A stretch of 64,000 nucleotides of DNA, taken from assembly GCF_900166985.1 (NCBI RefSeq), contig NZ_FUZK01000003.1, positions 62,001 to 126,000 of the forward strand, read 5' to 3'. Within the stretch, counting starts at the first letter, position 1, and every line of letters starts with the position of its first letter. The notes under the pieces were generated by a model. The model did no database searches, was not told where the DNA came from, and saw only the letters and a list, made by a program, of their open reading frames with translations. This document shows, one piece after another, positions 36,250 to 44,724 of the stretch. Made by a program: the position numbers and the translations under genes. Source of the DNA: Acholeplasma oculi (GTDB lineage: Bacteria > Bacillota_I > Bacilli_A > Acholeplasmatales > Acholeplasmataceae).

Positions 36250-36978
36250 ATGCTAGAACTGATTCAAGTTAGTAAGTCATTTAAATCAAAATTTACCAAA
36301 CAAAACGCCTTAATTGATATTTCTCTTAAAATTCATGAGGGTGATATTTTTGGTATAGTCGGTAAGTCAGGTGTAGGTAAATCAACCCTTCTAAATATAT
36401 TATCTTTACAAATGTTACCAGATAGTGGAACATTTCTCTTTAAGAATCAAAAGGTCGATTCTTTAAAGAAAATTCAAAAACAAAAAATGATTGATGAAAC
36501 ATCTTTCATATTCCAAGATTTTTCATTACTTTATAATTTGACTATTTTAGAGAATATTGCACTTCCATTAAAACTAAGAGGCATATCTAAAGAGGAACGA
36601 CTCAAAAAAGCGAAACTTATGCTTGAATTCGTTGGACTTTTGGATAAGCAGGACGCATATCCAATAAAGTTATCTGGAGGTGAAGTTCAAAGAATATCGA
36701 TTGCAAGAGCATTAGTAACAGAACCCAAAATTCTTTATTTAGATGAACCCACATCCTCTCTTGATGAGGCAACCACATTAGATATATTGAATATAATTAA
36801 AGAAGTTCATCAAAAGTTTAATATCACCATCATTTTAGTATCACATCAAATGTCTGCGATTAAATATATATGTACGAGAGTTCTGTTACTCGAACAAGGA
36901 AAAATTAAACGTTTAGGTCCTATTCAAAATAGTAATGACTTTAAACCAACTTATGATTTACTTTGGGAGGAAGCATGA
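36250..36978 (+). CDS. metN: Methionine ABC transporter ATPase MetN, lacking the NIL domain
   Basis: ATPase of a MetNIQ-type methionine importer, 242 residues. Walker A GKSGVGKST, signature LSGGEVQR and Walker B ILYLDEPTSSLD are intact. Typical MetN is about 340 residues with a C-terminal NIL domain that binds methionine and shuts the transporter; that domain is absent, so substrate inhibition of this kind should not occur. A TTG at 36226 is in frame, but AAAGGA at 36235-36240 points to ATG 36250. The next gene starts on its TGA stop. Confidence 0.88.
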   Translation: MLELIQVSKSFKSKFTKQNALIDISLKIHEGDIFGIVGKSGVGKSTLLNILSLQMLPDSGTFLFKNQKVDSLKKIQKQKMIDETSFIFQDFSLLYNLTILENIALPLKLRGISKEERLKKAKLMLEFVGLLDKQDAYPIKLSGGEVQRISIARALVTEPKILYLDEPTSSLDEATTLDILNIIKEVHQKFNITIILVSHQMSAIKYICTRVLLLEQGKIKRLGPIQNSNDFKPTYDLLWEEA

Positions 36979-37655
36979 TGAACATTCTACTTTCTACTTT
37001 AGAACAACAATCTTTAATCAAAGCAAGTTTTGAAACTTTAGAATTACTATTATGGAGTGCACTAATCTCTATTCCATTAGGAACACTTCTAGGATATATA
37101 TTTGCCTTATATGGCAAAGATAAAGTATATCAGAATAAATGGATTGCATATACTTTATCTATGATTGTAAGTATGATTCGTTCAATTCCTTTTATCTTGT
37201 TCATGGTTATTATCATCCCAATTTCCTTTAACCTATTTAAGACAAGTTATGGATTTATCCCTTCAATCATATCATTAACTTTAATTGGAATTGCTACAAC
37301 AGCAAGACTTGTTGAACAGGCTATCGTTGATTTAAACCCTAATATTTATCGCTTAGCAAAAAGCTTAGGTGCGAATAAATATCAACTGTTTAGACACTTT
37401 ATCTTTATTGAAGCAAGATCCAGTTTGATACTTGCATATACAAGTAGTCTAATTAGCTTACTTGCATATTCATCTGTTTTATACATTATCGGTGGTGGTG
37501 GTTTAGGCTACACCGCAATCCAAATTGGTTATTACTCACCTGTAGGACATGAACTTATGTATGCATCTACAATCATCATGGTTCTAATTGTTCAACTGAT
37601 TCAAATGCTAGGAAATTTACTTGCAAACTATTTAAATAAGAAAAAGAGAGGATAA
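36978..37655 (+). CDS. metI: Methionine ABC transporter permease MetI
   Basis: Membrane permease of the importer, about 225 residues, five helices. The coupling motif EAA-type block is seen as LAKSLGANKYQLFRHFIFIEAR-like sequence around residue 135, with GGGGLGYTAIQIGY near the end, both typical of MetI. Start codons ATG 36975 and 36978 adjoin; the GGGAGGA site (36965-36971) suits 36978, overlapping the metN stop by one base. Confidence 0.92.
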   Translation: MNILLSTLEQQSLIKASFETLELLLWSALISIPLGTLLGYIFALYGKDKVYQNKWIAYTLSMIVSMIRSIPFILFMVIIIPISFNLFKTSYGFIPSIISLTLIGIATTARLVEQAIVDLNPNIYRLAKSLGANKYQLFRHFIFIEARSSLILAYTSSLISLLAYSSVLYIIGGGGLGYTAIQIGYYSPVGHELMYASTIIMVLIVQLIQMLGNLLANYLNKKKRG

Positions 37656-37661
37656 TTTAAA

Positions 37662-38465
37662 ATGAAAAAAATATTTTTACTTACAATAGCTTCACTCATT
37701 ATGGTTTTAATCGGTTGTGCAGAATCAAAAGATACTTTAAAAATTGGAGTTAACTTCTACCCAATGCCTGAAATTGTTGAACTCATTCGAGAAGACTTAC
37801 TTACTGAAGGTATTGAGATTGAAGCAGTTCAAATGGATTACAACATCTTAAATACACCACTACATCAAGGTGAAATTGATGGTAACTTGATCCAACATCA
37901 ATATTTCATGAATTTCTTTAATCAAGCAAATGATGCAAACCTTGTTGTTGCAACCCCTGTGTATCATTCATTATTTGCACTATACTCTGGCGTTTATGAT
38001 ACGATAAACGACATACCAAATGGTGAAACCATTTATATTCCTGAAGATGTCGTTAATCTTCCAAGAGCATTACTTCTATTAGAATCATTAGGATTAATTG
38101 AACTAGCAGAAGGAAAAACAACGAATGCAACATTAACTGATGTTCAATCAAATCCTAAAAACTTAAACTTTGTTACAAGATCACTTGGAACAACCGCTCA
38201 AAGTTATCATACAAATGATAGAAAGCTTGCTGTTATGTATCCATCCTATGCAAGAACTCCTGATAATCAATTAATGGATGCAAGTGATGTATTAGCTTAT
38301 GAAGAACTCAATGAACTAACAGAAACTTATGCAATTTCCTTTGTAGTTAGACAAGATAATCTAGATGATCCTAGAATCGTTAAGTTTATAGAACACTTAA
38401 CAAGTGAAAAGGTACGAGCTTGGATTGAAGCAAATTATGGTTGGGCAGCCATTCCTGCGTTCTAA
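37662..38465 (+). CDS. metQ: Methionine-binding lipoprotein MetQ
   Basis: Substrate-binding lipoprotein, 267 residues. Signal peptide with lipobox LIGC near residue 19, so it is lipid-anchored on the outer face of the membrane. NlpA/MetQ family blocks: TLKIGVNFYPMPEIVELI, GNLIQHQYFMNFFNQAN, IYIPEDVVNLPRALLLLE and NYGWAAIPAF. It completes the metNIQ operon. Other MetQ-like proteins bind dipeptides or other amino acids, so methionine is likely but not proven. Confidence 0.9.
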   Translation: MKKIFLLTIASLIMVLIGCAESKDTLKIGVNFYPMPEIVELIREDLLTEGIEIEAVQMDYNILNTPLHQGEIDGNLIQHQYFMNFFNQANDANLVVATPVYHSLFALYSGVYDTINDIPNGETIYIPEDVVNLPRALLLLESLGLIELAEGKTTNATLTDVQSNPKNLNFVTRSLGTTAQSYHTNDRKLAVMYPSYARTPDNQLMDASDVLAYEELNELTETYAISFVVRQDNLDDPRIVKFIEHLTSEKVRAWIEANYGWAAIPAF

Positions 38466-38472
38466 AAACTTT

Positions 38473-38515
38473 AAAAAACACCTCAATTATGTTATAGTAT
38501 AGTTGAGGTGTTTTT
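38473..38515 (+). terminator. metNIQ terminator that also holds the mscS ribosome site
   Basis: AAAAAACACCTCAA (38473-38486) pairs with TTGAGGTGTTTTT (38503-38515). The 3' arm and its T-run form a terminator, and the GAGGTG within it is the only ribosome site for mscS (start 38518). Confidence 0.7.
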
Positions 38516-38517
38516 AT

Positions 38518-39336
38518 ATGGATATATTAAAAAGTTTTTTAACAGATTGGCTAACTGGTCTAGGTTTACCTATCTATTTAACAGAATTAATTACTACACT
38601 TGTAGCAGTTACTGGATGGATTTTATTAGGATACATATTTTCTTTTATTGCGAAATTTATTATTTCTAGGTTAAAAGCTAAAGAAAGACATCTTGTTAAA
38701 CGCCAAAAAACTGTAACAGCATTAGTGATTGCACTTATAAAATATATATTTTGGTTTGTAATGGCAATGATGGTCTTAAAGGAGTTCGGACTCGATTTAG
38801 CTCCAATTTTAGCAAGCGCTGGTATTTTAGGTTTTGCAATTGGTTTTGGTGCACAAGAATTAATTAAGGACTTAATTGCAGGATTCTTTATTATCTTTGA
38901 AAATGCATTTGCTGTAGGAGATTTCATTCAACTGGGTGACTTTAGCGGTACTGTATTAGAGGTTGGAATTAGAAGAACAAAGTTGATCAACTGGAAAAAT
39001 GAAATTAGAATGGTGAATAATGGTGATATTAAAGTCATCACCAACTTCTCAACAGGTAATTCAATCGGTGTTGTTGAATTCATTGTAAGTCCTCAGTTTG
39101 ATTTAAGATCCTTCTATTCTGAAGAGTTTGTTGAGTTATTAGAAAGCTATGCCAATAAACCAGACATGGTTGAAACACCAACATACCTTGGCGTTGTTGA
39201 AACTCAACTACATATGGTAAAACTTCGAGTACGCTTTGCAACAGTGAATCAAAAACACTGGGCATATGAAAGAGAACTTAGAAGAGATATTCAAATGTTT
39301 ATTCAAGATGTTAGAGAAAGAACTAAAGTATTTTAA
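38518..39336 (+). CDS. mscS: Small-conductance mechanosensitive channel (MscS family)
   Basis: Pressure-relief channel, 272 residues. Three membrane helices (about 10-40, 60-85, 90-120); the pore helix is Gly/Ala-rich in ASAGILGFAIGFGAQELIKDLIAGFF, followed by the beta domain (FAVGDFIQLGDFSGTVLEVGIRRTKL) and the C-terminal alpha-beta domain. Such a valve matters in a wall-less cell. The GAGGTG ribosome site is buried in the terminator hairpin of metNIQ; ATG 38518 is chosen over an in-frame TTG at 38503 that lies inside that arm. Confidence 0.92.
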   Translation: MDILKSFLTDWLTGLGLPIYLTELITTLVAVTGWILLGYIFSFIAKFIISRLKAKERHLVKRQKTVTALVIALIKYIFWFVMAMMVLKEFGLDLAPILASAGILGFAIGFGAQELIKDLIAGFFIIFENAFAVGDFIQLGDFSGTVLEVGIRRTKLINWKNEIRMVNNGDIKVITNFSTGNSIGVVEFIVSPQFDLRSFYSEEFVELLESYANKPDMVETPTYLGVVETQLHMVKLRVRFATVNQKHWAYERELRRDIQMFIQDVRERTKVF

Positions 39337-39351
39337 TCAGGTATAATGAAA

Positions 39352-39383
39352 AAGCAGTTTATAGAATTTTCTATAAGCTGCTT
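39352..39383. terminator. Bidirectional terminator between mscS and the surface operon
   Basis: AAGCAG plus TTATAGAA pairs with TTCTATAA plus CTGCTT with a short loop; T-rich flanks on both sides. Confidence 0.6.
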
Positions 39384-39388
39384 ATTTC

Positions 39389-41617
39389 CTATCCTGTTAT
39401 TGGGTCCCAGTCAATTGGGTGTTCTTTCCAAACGTTAAAATCAATTCCTGGAACATTGGATGTTCCTGTTGGATTGGTTGCAGGAAGTAATTCCCAGAAC
39501 GAACCATCATAAATAACGAAGTCACCTTGTTTGTATGAGTTGTTTGCACGCCATACATCTGTTAACTCATTCCATCCATTTCTAGCAGTTCCTGGAGCTG
39601 TTGTTGAGTTTGTACCATTTGTACCTGTCCAAACATACATTTCATTATTATAAGATACAATACTAATTTGAGTTGTTGTATTAAAATATGTACTTGTTAA
39701 TGACCATTCATCGGATAATTTTTGCCATGCACCACTTACCCCTGGTTCTTGATTGGTTGATGTGCCTGTTCTTAATGTGTAATAATCACCATTATGTAGA
39801 ACAAAGGCATGTTGTCCATAAGTGTTTTTATAGTGCCATCCTTCATCTAAAGACCACCACCCAGTACTTGTACTTGGATTAGCACCCGTTGAAGTACCAC
39901 TTTGATTCCAAAAATATCTCACGCCATCAAAAATGACACTTTGATATCTACTGTATGTTGTAGAACTATTAAATGTTCCTTGATGGCTAATGGTTGCCCA
40001 TCCTGTGCCACCTGGTGTTTGACTGGTTGATGAAGTTGCAACATAATACGTACTATTATGGAATAAAATTGTGTTTGCTGCATATGTATAACCACTTGTA
40101 TGTGTTCTACTAATACGTCTAAAGTTCGATGTATTTGTTGTTGGATTGCCCCAAGATACACCACCTGTAACTAAGTAATAATTACCTAGATAACTCACAT
40201 ATTCACCAGTAACATATTTTTGATAATTAAATGAATTAAACTCCATACCTGTAAGACGAATTGCTTGCCATGACTGAGGTGTGGATGAATCTGCTCTAAA
40301 ACTATTATATGCTACATAGTTTGTACGAACACCACCTGAGATGGTATATGTATATTTACCTCTAACAAGTTCAGAACCTGCTGAAAACTCAGCACTTAAC
40401 GGTTCCCATGCCCATGCAAGTGGCGGTGGATTACCTGGCCAAACAGTTTGTTTTGCACGGTAAAATTTTCCATCGTTTACATTATATATAATTTCACCTG
40501 GATTATAGACACGACTACTATTAAATCTAATTGAAACAATTTCCCATGCCCATGCAGATGTATCTGGATGTGCACCAATTGAGTTTGCTCTAGCTTTATA
40601 ATATCCTGCATTTTCACCATTATTATCTGCATCATCATAATATACGATGTCATCGGTACTATAGTTAATACCTGGTTGCCAATTGGTAATCATGGACGGA
40701 GAATAAAGTAAAGCCTCAACACCCCAACTTGAAGGTGTTTGATAAACTGCATTAATATTAATGGTGTTTCCTGATCTTGTAACTGTAAAATCGACATGAT
40801 TCACTAAATTGATTGTGACATTATAATTGGCTGCTGGAAGTGTTAAACGTTCATTTAAAGCACTTCGTTGATGCCAAATATATGTATAGTGATTACTTGG
40901 TGATTTAAACTCTACATAAATACCACGTTTTAATGCTTCATTTGATACATTGGTAAATAAAATATTAAGTGATTGTGAAGAAATTTGAGATGCAACATTA
41001 AATGTCTTAACGATATGATTGGATTGACTTAAATTCCAATTACTAGAACGATTTGCTTGAGTTGCTGAAACGATCATTGAAATTCTAACCGTTGAATTGG
41101 CTGGTAGATTTGCAGTATTTACATTTGCACTTGAAACAAAGTTAATCTCATTTTGACCAAATGTTTTTGATAATACTTGGTCATGATTATAATAACCTTG
41201 ACTATCAATAAGTGAAGGATTTGCATAATTCCAACTAAAGACATTAGGTCTTGTTAAAACCGTTGTTCCATTTAACCATTGTTCAACAACTTTTAAACGG
41301 ACATTAATTGGTTTTTCAGGGGAGATTACGACCTTTAAATTAAGGTTCATGATTCCACCTGTTGTATAGCTAATAACTTGAGCACGTGTTAATTTTATAG
41401 TTAAACTATTCTTATCAACTAATGCATTATTATAATCAATAAATTGCCCATTTAAAGTAATATTTGCTCTTGCATCAAAAAGATCTGTACTACGTACATT
41501 AATATCTAATGCTTCAGTTGCTGGTTGTAACATAAACCAAGCATATACACCAGCTATTGTTGTACTTGAGATAACGAGTGTTAAGAATAAAATAAGTATT
41601 TTTCTAATTTTTTTCAT
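39389..41617 (-). CDS. Large surface protein with carbohydrate-binding-like repeats
   Basis: Secreted or surface-anchored protein of 742 residues, last in the c-di-GMP-controlled operon. The N-terminus is a hydrophobic signal ending GVYAWFM, the same type as in its neighbours and in TasA/camelysin-like substrates of SipW signal peptidases. Residues about 30-300 form two beta-rich domains. Residues about 300-742 hold about nine repeats of 40-50 residues with the pattern W-x-Y-x-x-G-x-x-V-x-Y-x-x-x-Y-Y/W ... P-G ... W, for example NSYKQGDFVIYDGSFWELL and YGQHAFVLHNGDYYTLRTG, resembling CBM5/12 chitin-binding modules. A role as adhesive tip is inferred. Confidence 0.75.
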   Translation of the reverse strand: MKKIRKILILFLTLVISSTTIAGVYAWFMLQPATEALDINVRSTDLFDARANITLNGQFIDYNNALVDKNSLTIKLTRAQVISYTTGGIMNLNLKVVISPEKPINVRLKVVEQWLNGTTVLTRPNVFSWNYANPSLIDSQGYYNHDQVLSKTFGQNEINFVSSANVNTANLPANSTVRISMIVSATQANRSSNWNLSQSNHIVKTFNVASQISSQSLNILFTNVSNEALKRGIYVEFKSPSNHYTYIWHQRSALNERLTLPAANYNVTINLVNHVDFTVTRSGNTININAVYQTPSSWGVEALLYSPSMITNWQPGINYSTDDIVYYDDADNNGENAGYYKARANSIGAHPDTSAWAWEIVSIRFNSSRVYNPGEIIYNVNDGKFYRAKQTVWPGNPPPLAWAWEPLSAEFSAGSELVRGKYTYTISGGVRTNYVAYNSFRADSSTPQSWQAIRLTGMEFNSFNYQKYVTGEYVSYLGNYYLVTGGVSWGNPTTNTSNFRRISRTHTSGYTYAANTILFHNSTYYVATSSTSQTPGGTGWATISHQGTFNSSTTYSRYQSVIFDGVRYFWNQSGTSTGANPSTSTGWWSLDEGWHYKNTYGQHAFVLHNGDYYTLRTGTSTNQEPGVSGAWQKLSDEWSLTSTYFNTTTQISIVSYNNEMYVWTGTNGTNSTTAPGTARNGWNELTDVWRANNSYKQGDFVIYDGSFWELLPATNPTGTSNVPGIDFNVWKEHPIDWDPITG

Positions 41618-41625
41618 ATGGTCAC

Positions 41626-42258
41626 CTATATCATAACCTTTACACGGTATATAAGTGAATGATACACTAGTTTTTGATCTGGTGTAAGTCCATCATATGA
41701 ACCCCAGATATACACATAGATATCCTTATCTGATTGAGCTGGTATATTGATCCCTTGTGCATTGTGATTACCAATAGCGGTAAATACATTAGCAGTTGAT
41801 TGGAAATACGATATTCTTTCAGTAAGATATGTAATTTGAGACATGTTTGAATTTTCATCTAATACAAGGTATTTGATTCCCGGTTGACTTCCTGCTAAAC
41901 TTCCAAACTCAGGTGCAGCTACCACATTTAATTGTAATTTAACATTTACAGATAGTAATCCTGGGTTTTCAACATTTAGACGAATTACAGATGCAAATCC
42001 GTAAAAATCAAGACCTGGTGTATTAAATTCAACATCTGTTAAATAAACTAAATCTCTAATTCTATCTCCTAAGAAGATTTCTTCGGATTCAGCATTTACT
42101 TGTAAGACTTCATTGTTTGAAATGATGGTTGATCCAAATGGATCTACACTGCCCATATTGCCATAGTCAATAAACCATGCAAAAACGCCAGTCACCATCG
42201 TAGTAACTGATATCAGTACGAATATGATTAAGATAATAAATCTTCTTAATGCTTTCAT
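41626..42258 (-). CDS. TasA-like surface protein behind the second c-di-GMP riboswitch
   Basis: 210 residues. Signal anchor MKALRRFIILIIFVLISV onward ends in GVFAWF, as in the other surface genes of the operon; the mature part is predicted beta-rich (FYGFASVIRLNVENPGLLSVNVKLQL). No function is assigned by sequence alone; the signal type and the two SipW-like peptidases in the operon suggest a fibre subunit or anchor. The GGAAGGA ribosome site is directly downstream of a c-di-GMP-I aptamer, so translation of this gene, and of the large adhesin-like gene eight bases further, is probably riboswitch-controlled. Confidence 0.7.
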   Translation of the reverse strand: MKALRRFIILIIFVLISVTTMVTGVFAWFIDYGNMGSVDPFGSTIISNNEVLQVNAESEEIFLGDRIRDLVYLTDVEFNTPGLDFYGFASVIRLNVENPGLLSVNVKLQLNVVAAPEFGSLAGSQPGIKYLVLDENSNMSQITYLTERISYFQSTANVFTAIGNHNAQGINIPAQSDKDIYVYIWGSYDGLTPDQKLVYHSLIYRVKVMI

Positions 42259-42262
42259 TCTG

Positions 42263-42338
42263 TATCCTTCCGATGCAACTGGCTGTCTTCTTAGACCCTT
42301 TAGTTTTGCGTCCTTAAGTTCCCTTAAGTTTGCCCCTA
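42263..42338 (-). promoter_or_regulatory. c-di-GMP-I (GEMM) riboswitch, internal to the operon
   Basis: Read on the minus strand: GGGGCAAA, then a perfect hairpin CTTAAG-GGAA-CTTAAG (plus 42313-42328, GNRA tetraloop), then GACGCAAAACTA, GGGTCTAAG with a small GTCT/AGAC stem, and AGCCAGTTGC (plus 42275-42284). These are the GEMM-I landmarks in order. The 5' edge overlaps the TAG stop of the signal peptidase gene (42336-42338) and the 3' edge reaches the GGAAGGA ribosome site of the next gene; there is no terminator, so control is probably at translation. Confidence 0.85.
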
Positions 42339-42932
42339 ATCTTTTCTTTCTTTGTTTAATGTTTCTAATAGTTCTTTTTTATAGTCTGCTAAGTCTTTTT
42401 CGTATTTTTGCTTTTGCTTCATAAATAATTGCTTAAGTATATTATACCCTTGAATGATAAATAATACCAAGCATATGATTATAATTATTCCAATAAATAT
42501 TAATCTAGAGTCCACAATGAATTTACCGATGAAATTACCACCAAATTGTGTGACTTTTCCGATATATTCATCTGCTGTTATATAGCCTTCAGTTGCAAAA
42601 TCGTCCTCAGGATTATTGATTCCTTTGGTAATAAAACCTTCATCATGTTTTGATATAATTTGGTGAACAATTGTGATGCCGTAAACGGATTTAAATGCAA
42701 TCACATCATTGACTTCTAATATGGTGTAATCCACGTCTTGAATGAGAACAAAATCACCTACAAGTATCATCGGTTCCATAGAGTGAGTTTCAACAACTCC
42801 ATACGAATAACCCAATATAGATACAGGTTTTTTAGATATAAAACTCATGAACGATACAGTAACGATTAAAGCAGTAATCAAAAGAATAATGGTAATTAAT
42901 ATGAGTTGAATCACTCGAATTGATTTTTTCAT
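42336..42932 (-). CDS. SipW-like signal peptidase I (S26B), second copy
   Basis: Membrane signal peptidase, 198 residues: N-terminal helix (about 8-32), catalytic domain, C-terminal helix (about 145-165) and a charged cytosolic tail. The nucleophile is Ser51 in ETHSMEPM, and the general base position is His90 in ITIVHQI, not Lys, the mark of the archaeal/ER/SipW subgroup. It overlaps the DUF2357 gene by four bases, and its stop codon lies in the second riboswitch. Likely processes the AWF-type surface proteins of the operon. Confidence 0.85.
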   Translation of the reverse strand: MKKSIRVIQLILITIILLITALIVTVSFMSFISKKPVSILGYSYGVVETHSMEPMILVGDFVLIQDVDYTILEVNDVIAFKSVYGITIVHQIISKHDEGFITKGINNPEDDFATEGYITADEYIGKVTQFGGNFIGKFIVDSRLIFIGIIIIICLVLFIIQGYNILKQLFMKQKQKYEKDLADYKKELLETLNKERKD

Positions 42933-44710
42933 TTTTTACTTTTTAAAGAGGCCATAGCTTTTTCATGACTCGCTTTAATTTTTTTCTTCTGTTTATCAAT
43001 GTATTGCTTTTGTTTTAGTTTCTGCTTTTCTGTTGCAATTCTTAATTTTTCTTTCGCATCATTCTTTTGTTTTAATAATCGTTTTTCTTCTCGCTCTGCT
43101 TTTCGTCTTTCAATTTCTGCTAAACGCTGTGCTTCTTTTTTATAACGATCTCTATAAGTTGCTTTTAACTCAATGAGCATCTCTTTATCTTTTAATACTT
43201 GTACTTTTTGTTCTTCTAAGTATTTTAATCTTTCAAGTTTCATGTAGGCTTTGTTTGCTTCCATAACTTTTTTAGCTTCAAGTCTTAGTGCTTTATCACT
43301 GTCTACTTTAACTGAATTAAAGAATCTCTTTTGATACTTTAAGACAGACTGATACCATTTCTTTTCAAGTGCAATTGCTTTTTTATAATCAGACTCTTTA
43401 AGCTCTCTCACAATACTTGCAATTTTAAACTTTTCATCTGCACTTTCTAAGTCTTCTTTAGGATTGGTTTCTTGAACCAGTCTATTAAATACATCATCAT
43501 CTTGATTGATTTCAAAGTATGAAGCATATAGACTATTCGTAATTTCAATCGTATCTTTTAAAGCTTTTTTAAGTGCTATTTCATATTTTGGTTCTTGCTC
43601 TAAATACTGATCTAAAGTTTTCTTAAATATTTGTTTATTTTTATTAAGATAATACTCATTAATTTTTGTATCTTCGATTTGAATCTGTTTTGGATCCGTC
43701 ATTAAATCTTCTGGATTAATCTTAATAATTTCTGCTTTTTTAATTTTGTATTTATGTGTCAGTAGATTTGCATTTTTCTCTCTAAATTTATCATGATACA
43801 TCATGGTTGCAAATGCAAATAATGCAGATTGATTTAAATGTTTACGGTACGTTTCATTAAATCGTTTTTGTTTAACATCCTTAATAAGCTCATAACCTAA
43901 ACTACTGTACTGATCAAGATATTGCCATAAGAGATAACAGTTTTTATAGTTCACGTTTTTTAAGATAATTTGTGTTTTCATAATAGGCGGCATAACTCGT
44001 TTATAGTTACGCATCACTCTCATGAACTCTGAGTTTAATAAACTACCCATTTTCTTATTTAATTCTTGTGCACGTCTTAGAAGTGATTGATTATGTTCTT
44101 CTATGGTTCCTTTATCAATCGTTTCTTTTTCTCTTAGGTTAATATCAATTTCAAATATCGAATTATCAATTTTAATCTCAACATTTTGACTTAATTCATT
44201 AATTTTAGTTGTGTTCACATCTTCTTCTAAAATCCGAACTCTTTTAGAGATAAATTGAACAAGTCGATGAATTAAAGTCGATACAAATCTATTTTCATAA
44301 ATTCCAAATTCATCTTCAGATTGTTGTACCAGTAGTTTTTTAGGTCGAATTTGTGATTTATCCATACCATCTTCTGGTAATTTTAATAAATGTGTATTCG
44401 CTGCTAAATGTCTAACAGTTCTAGAACCTGTCTTTTTAGCTTTTTCAATGATCACAACATCTTCTTCAACACGAAGTGCTGATTTATAGTTTCTAGCAAT
44501 TTTATCAATATATGGATAATAAGATTCAATTGCAGCAATCCAGTGATCATCAAACTTTTTGGTTTCGGTTGTTGTTACATTCTTTAATTTATTTTGTCCT
44601 TCATATAATCCTTGATAAAAGTAAACAGGGAAATCCGTTTCTGTTTCGATATCATCAATGTAGGAGATTAACATGGAGTAGAATAAATCTAAGTCGTAAC
44701 TTTGTTTCAA
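42929..44710 (-). CDS. DUF2357-type coiled-coil protein, partner of the AAA+ ATPase
   Basis: 593 residues, no membrane segment or signal. The N-terminal part resembles DUF2357 proteins that accompany McrB-like ATPases (YQGLYEGQN, then EFGIYENRFVSTLIHRLVQF at about 134-153, the YENRFV signature). The C-terminal ~130 residues are an extremely charged Lys/Glu/Arg-rich coiled coil. I see no PD-(D/E)xK nuclease motif, so this is not an evident restriction nuclease. It begins 14 bases after the AAA+ gene and sits between the two signal peptidase genes, which argues for a job in the surface system, perhaps as cytosolic adaptor. Homology call is moderate. Confidence 0.65.
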   Translation of the reverse strand: MKQSYDLDLFYSMLISYIDDIETETDFPVYFYQGLYEGQNKLKNVTTTETKKFDDHWIAAIESYYPYIDKIARNYKSALRVEEDVVIIEKAKKTGSRTVRHLAANTHLLKLPEDGMDKSQIRPKKLLVQQSEDEFGIYENRFVSTLIHRLVQFISKRVRILEEDVNTTKINELSQNVEIKIDNSIFEIDINLREKETIDKGTIEEHNQSLLRRAQELNKKMGSLLNSEFMRVMRNYKRVMPPIMKTQIILKNVNYKNCYLLWQYLDQYSSLGYELIKDVKQKRFNETYRKHLNQSALFAFATMMYHDKFREKNANLLTHKYKIKKAEIIKINPEDLMTDPKQIQIEDTKINEYYLNKNKQIFKKTLDQYLEQEPKYEIALKKALKDTIEITNSLYASYFEINQDDDVFNRLVQETNPKEDLESADEKFKIASIVRELKESDYKKAIALEKKWYQSVLKYQKRFFNSVKVDSDKALRLEAKKVMEANKAYMKLERLKYLEEQKVQVLKDKEMLIELKATYRDRYKKEAQRLAEIERRKAEREEKRLLKQKNDAKEKLRIATEKQKLKQKQYIDKQKKKIKASHEKAMASLKSKK

Positions 44711-44724
44711 TAACCTCTACCACC

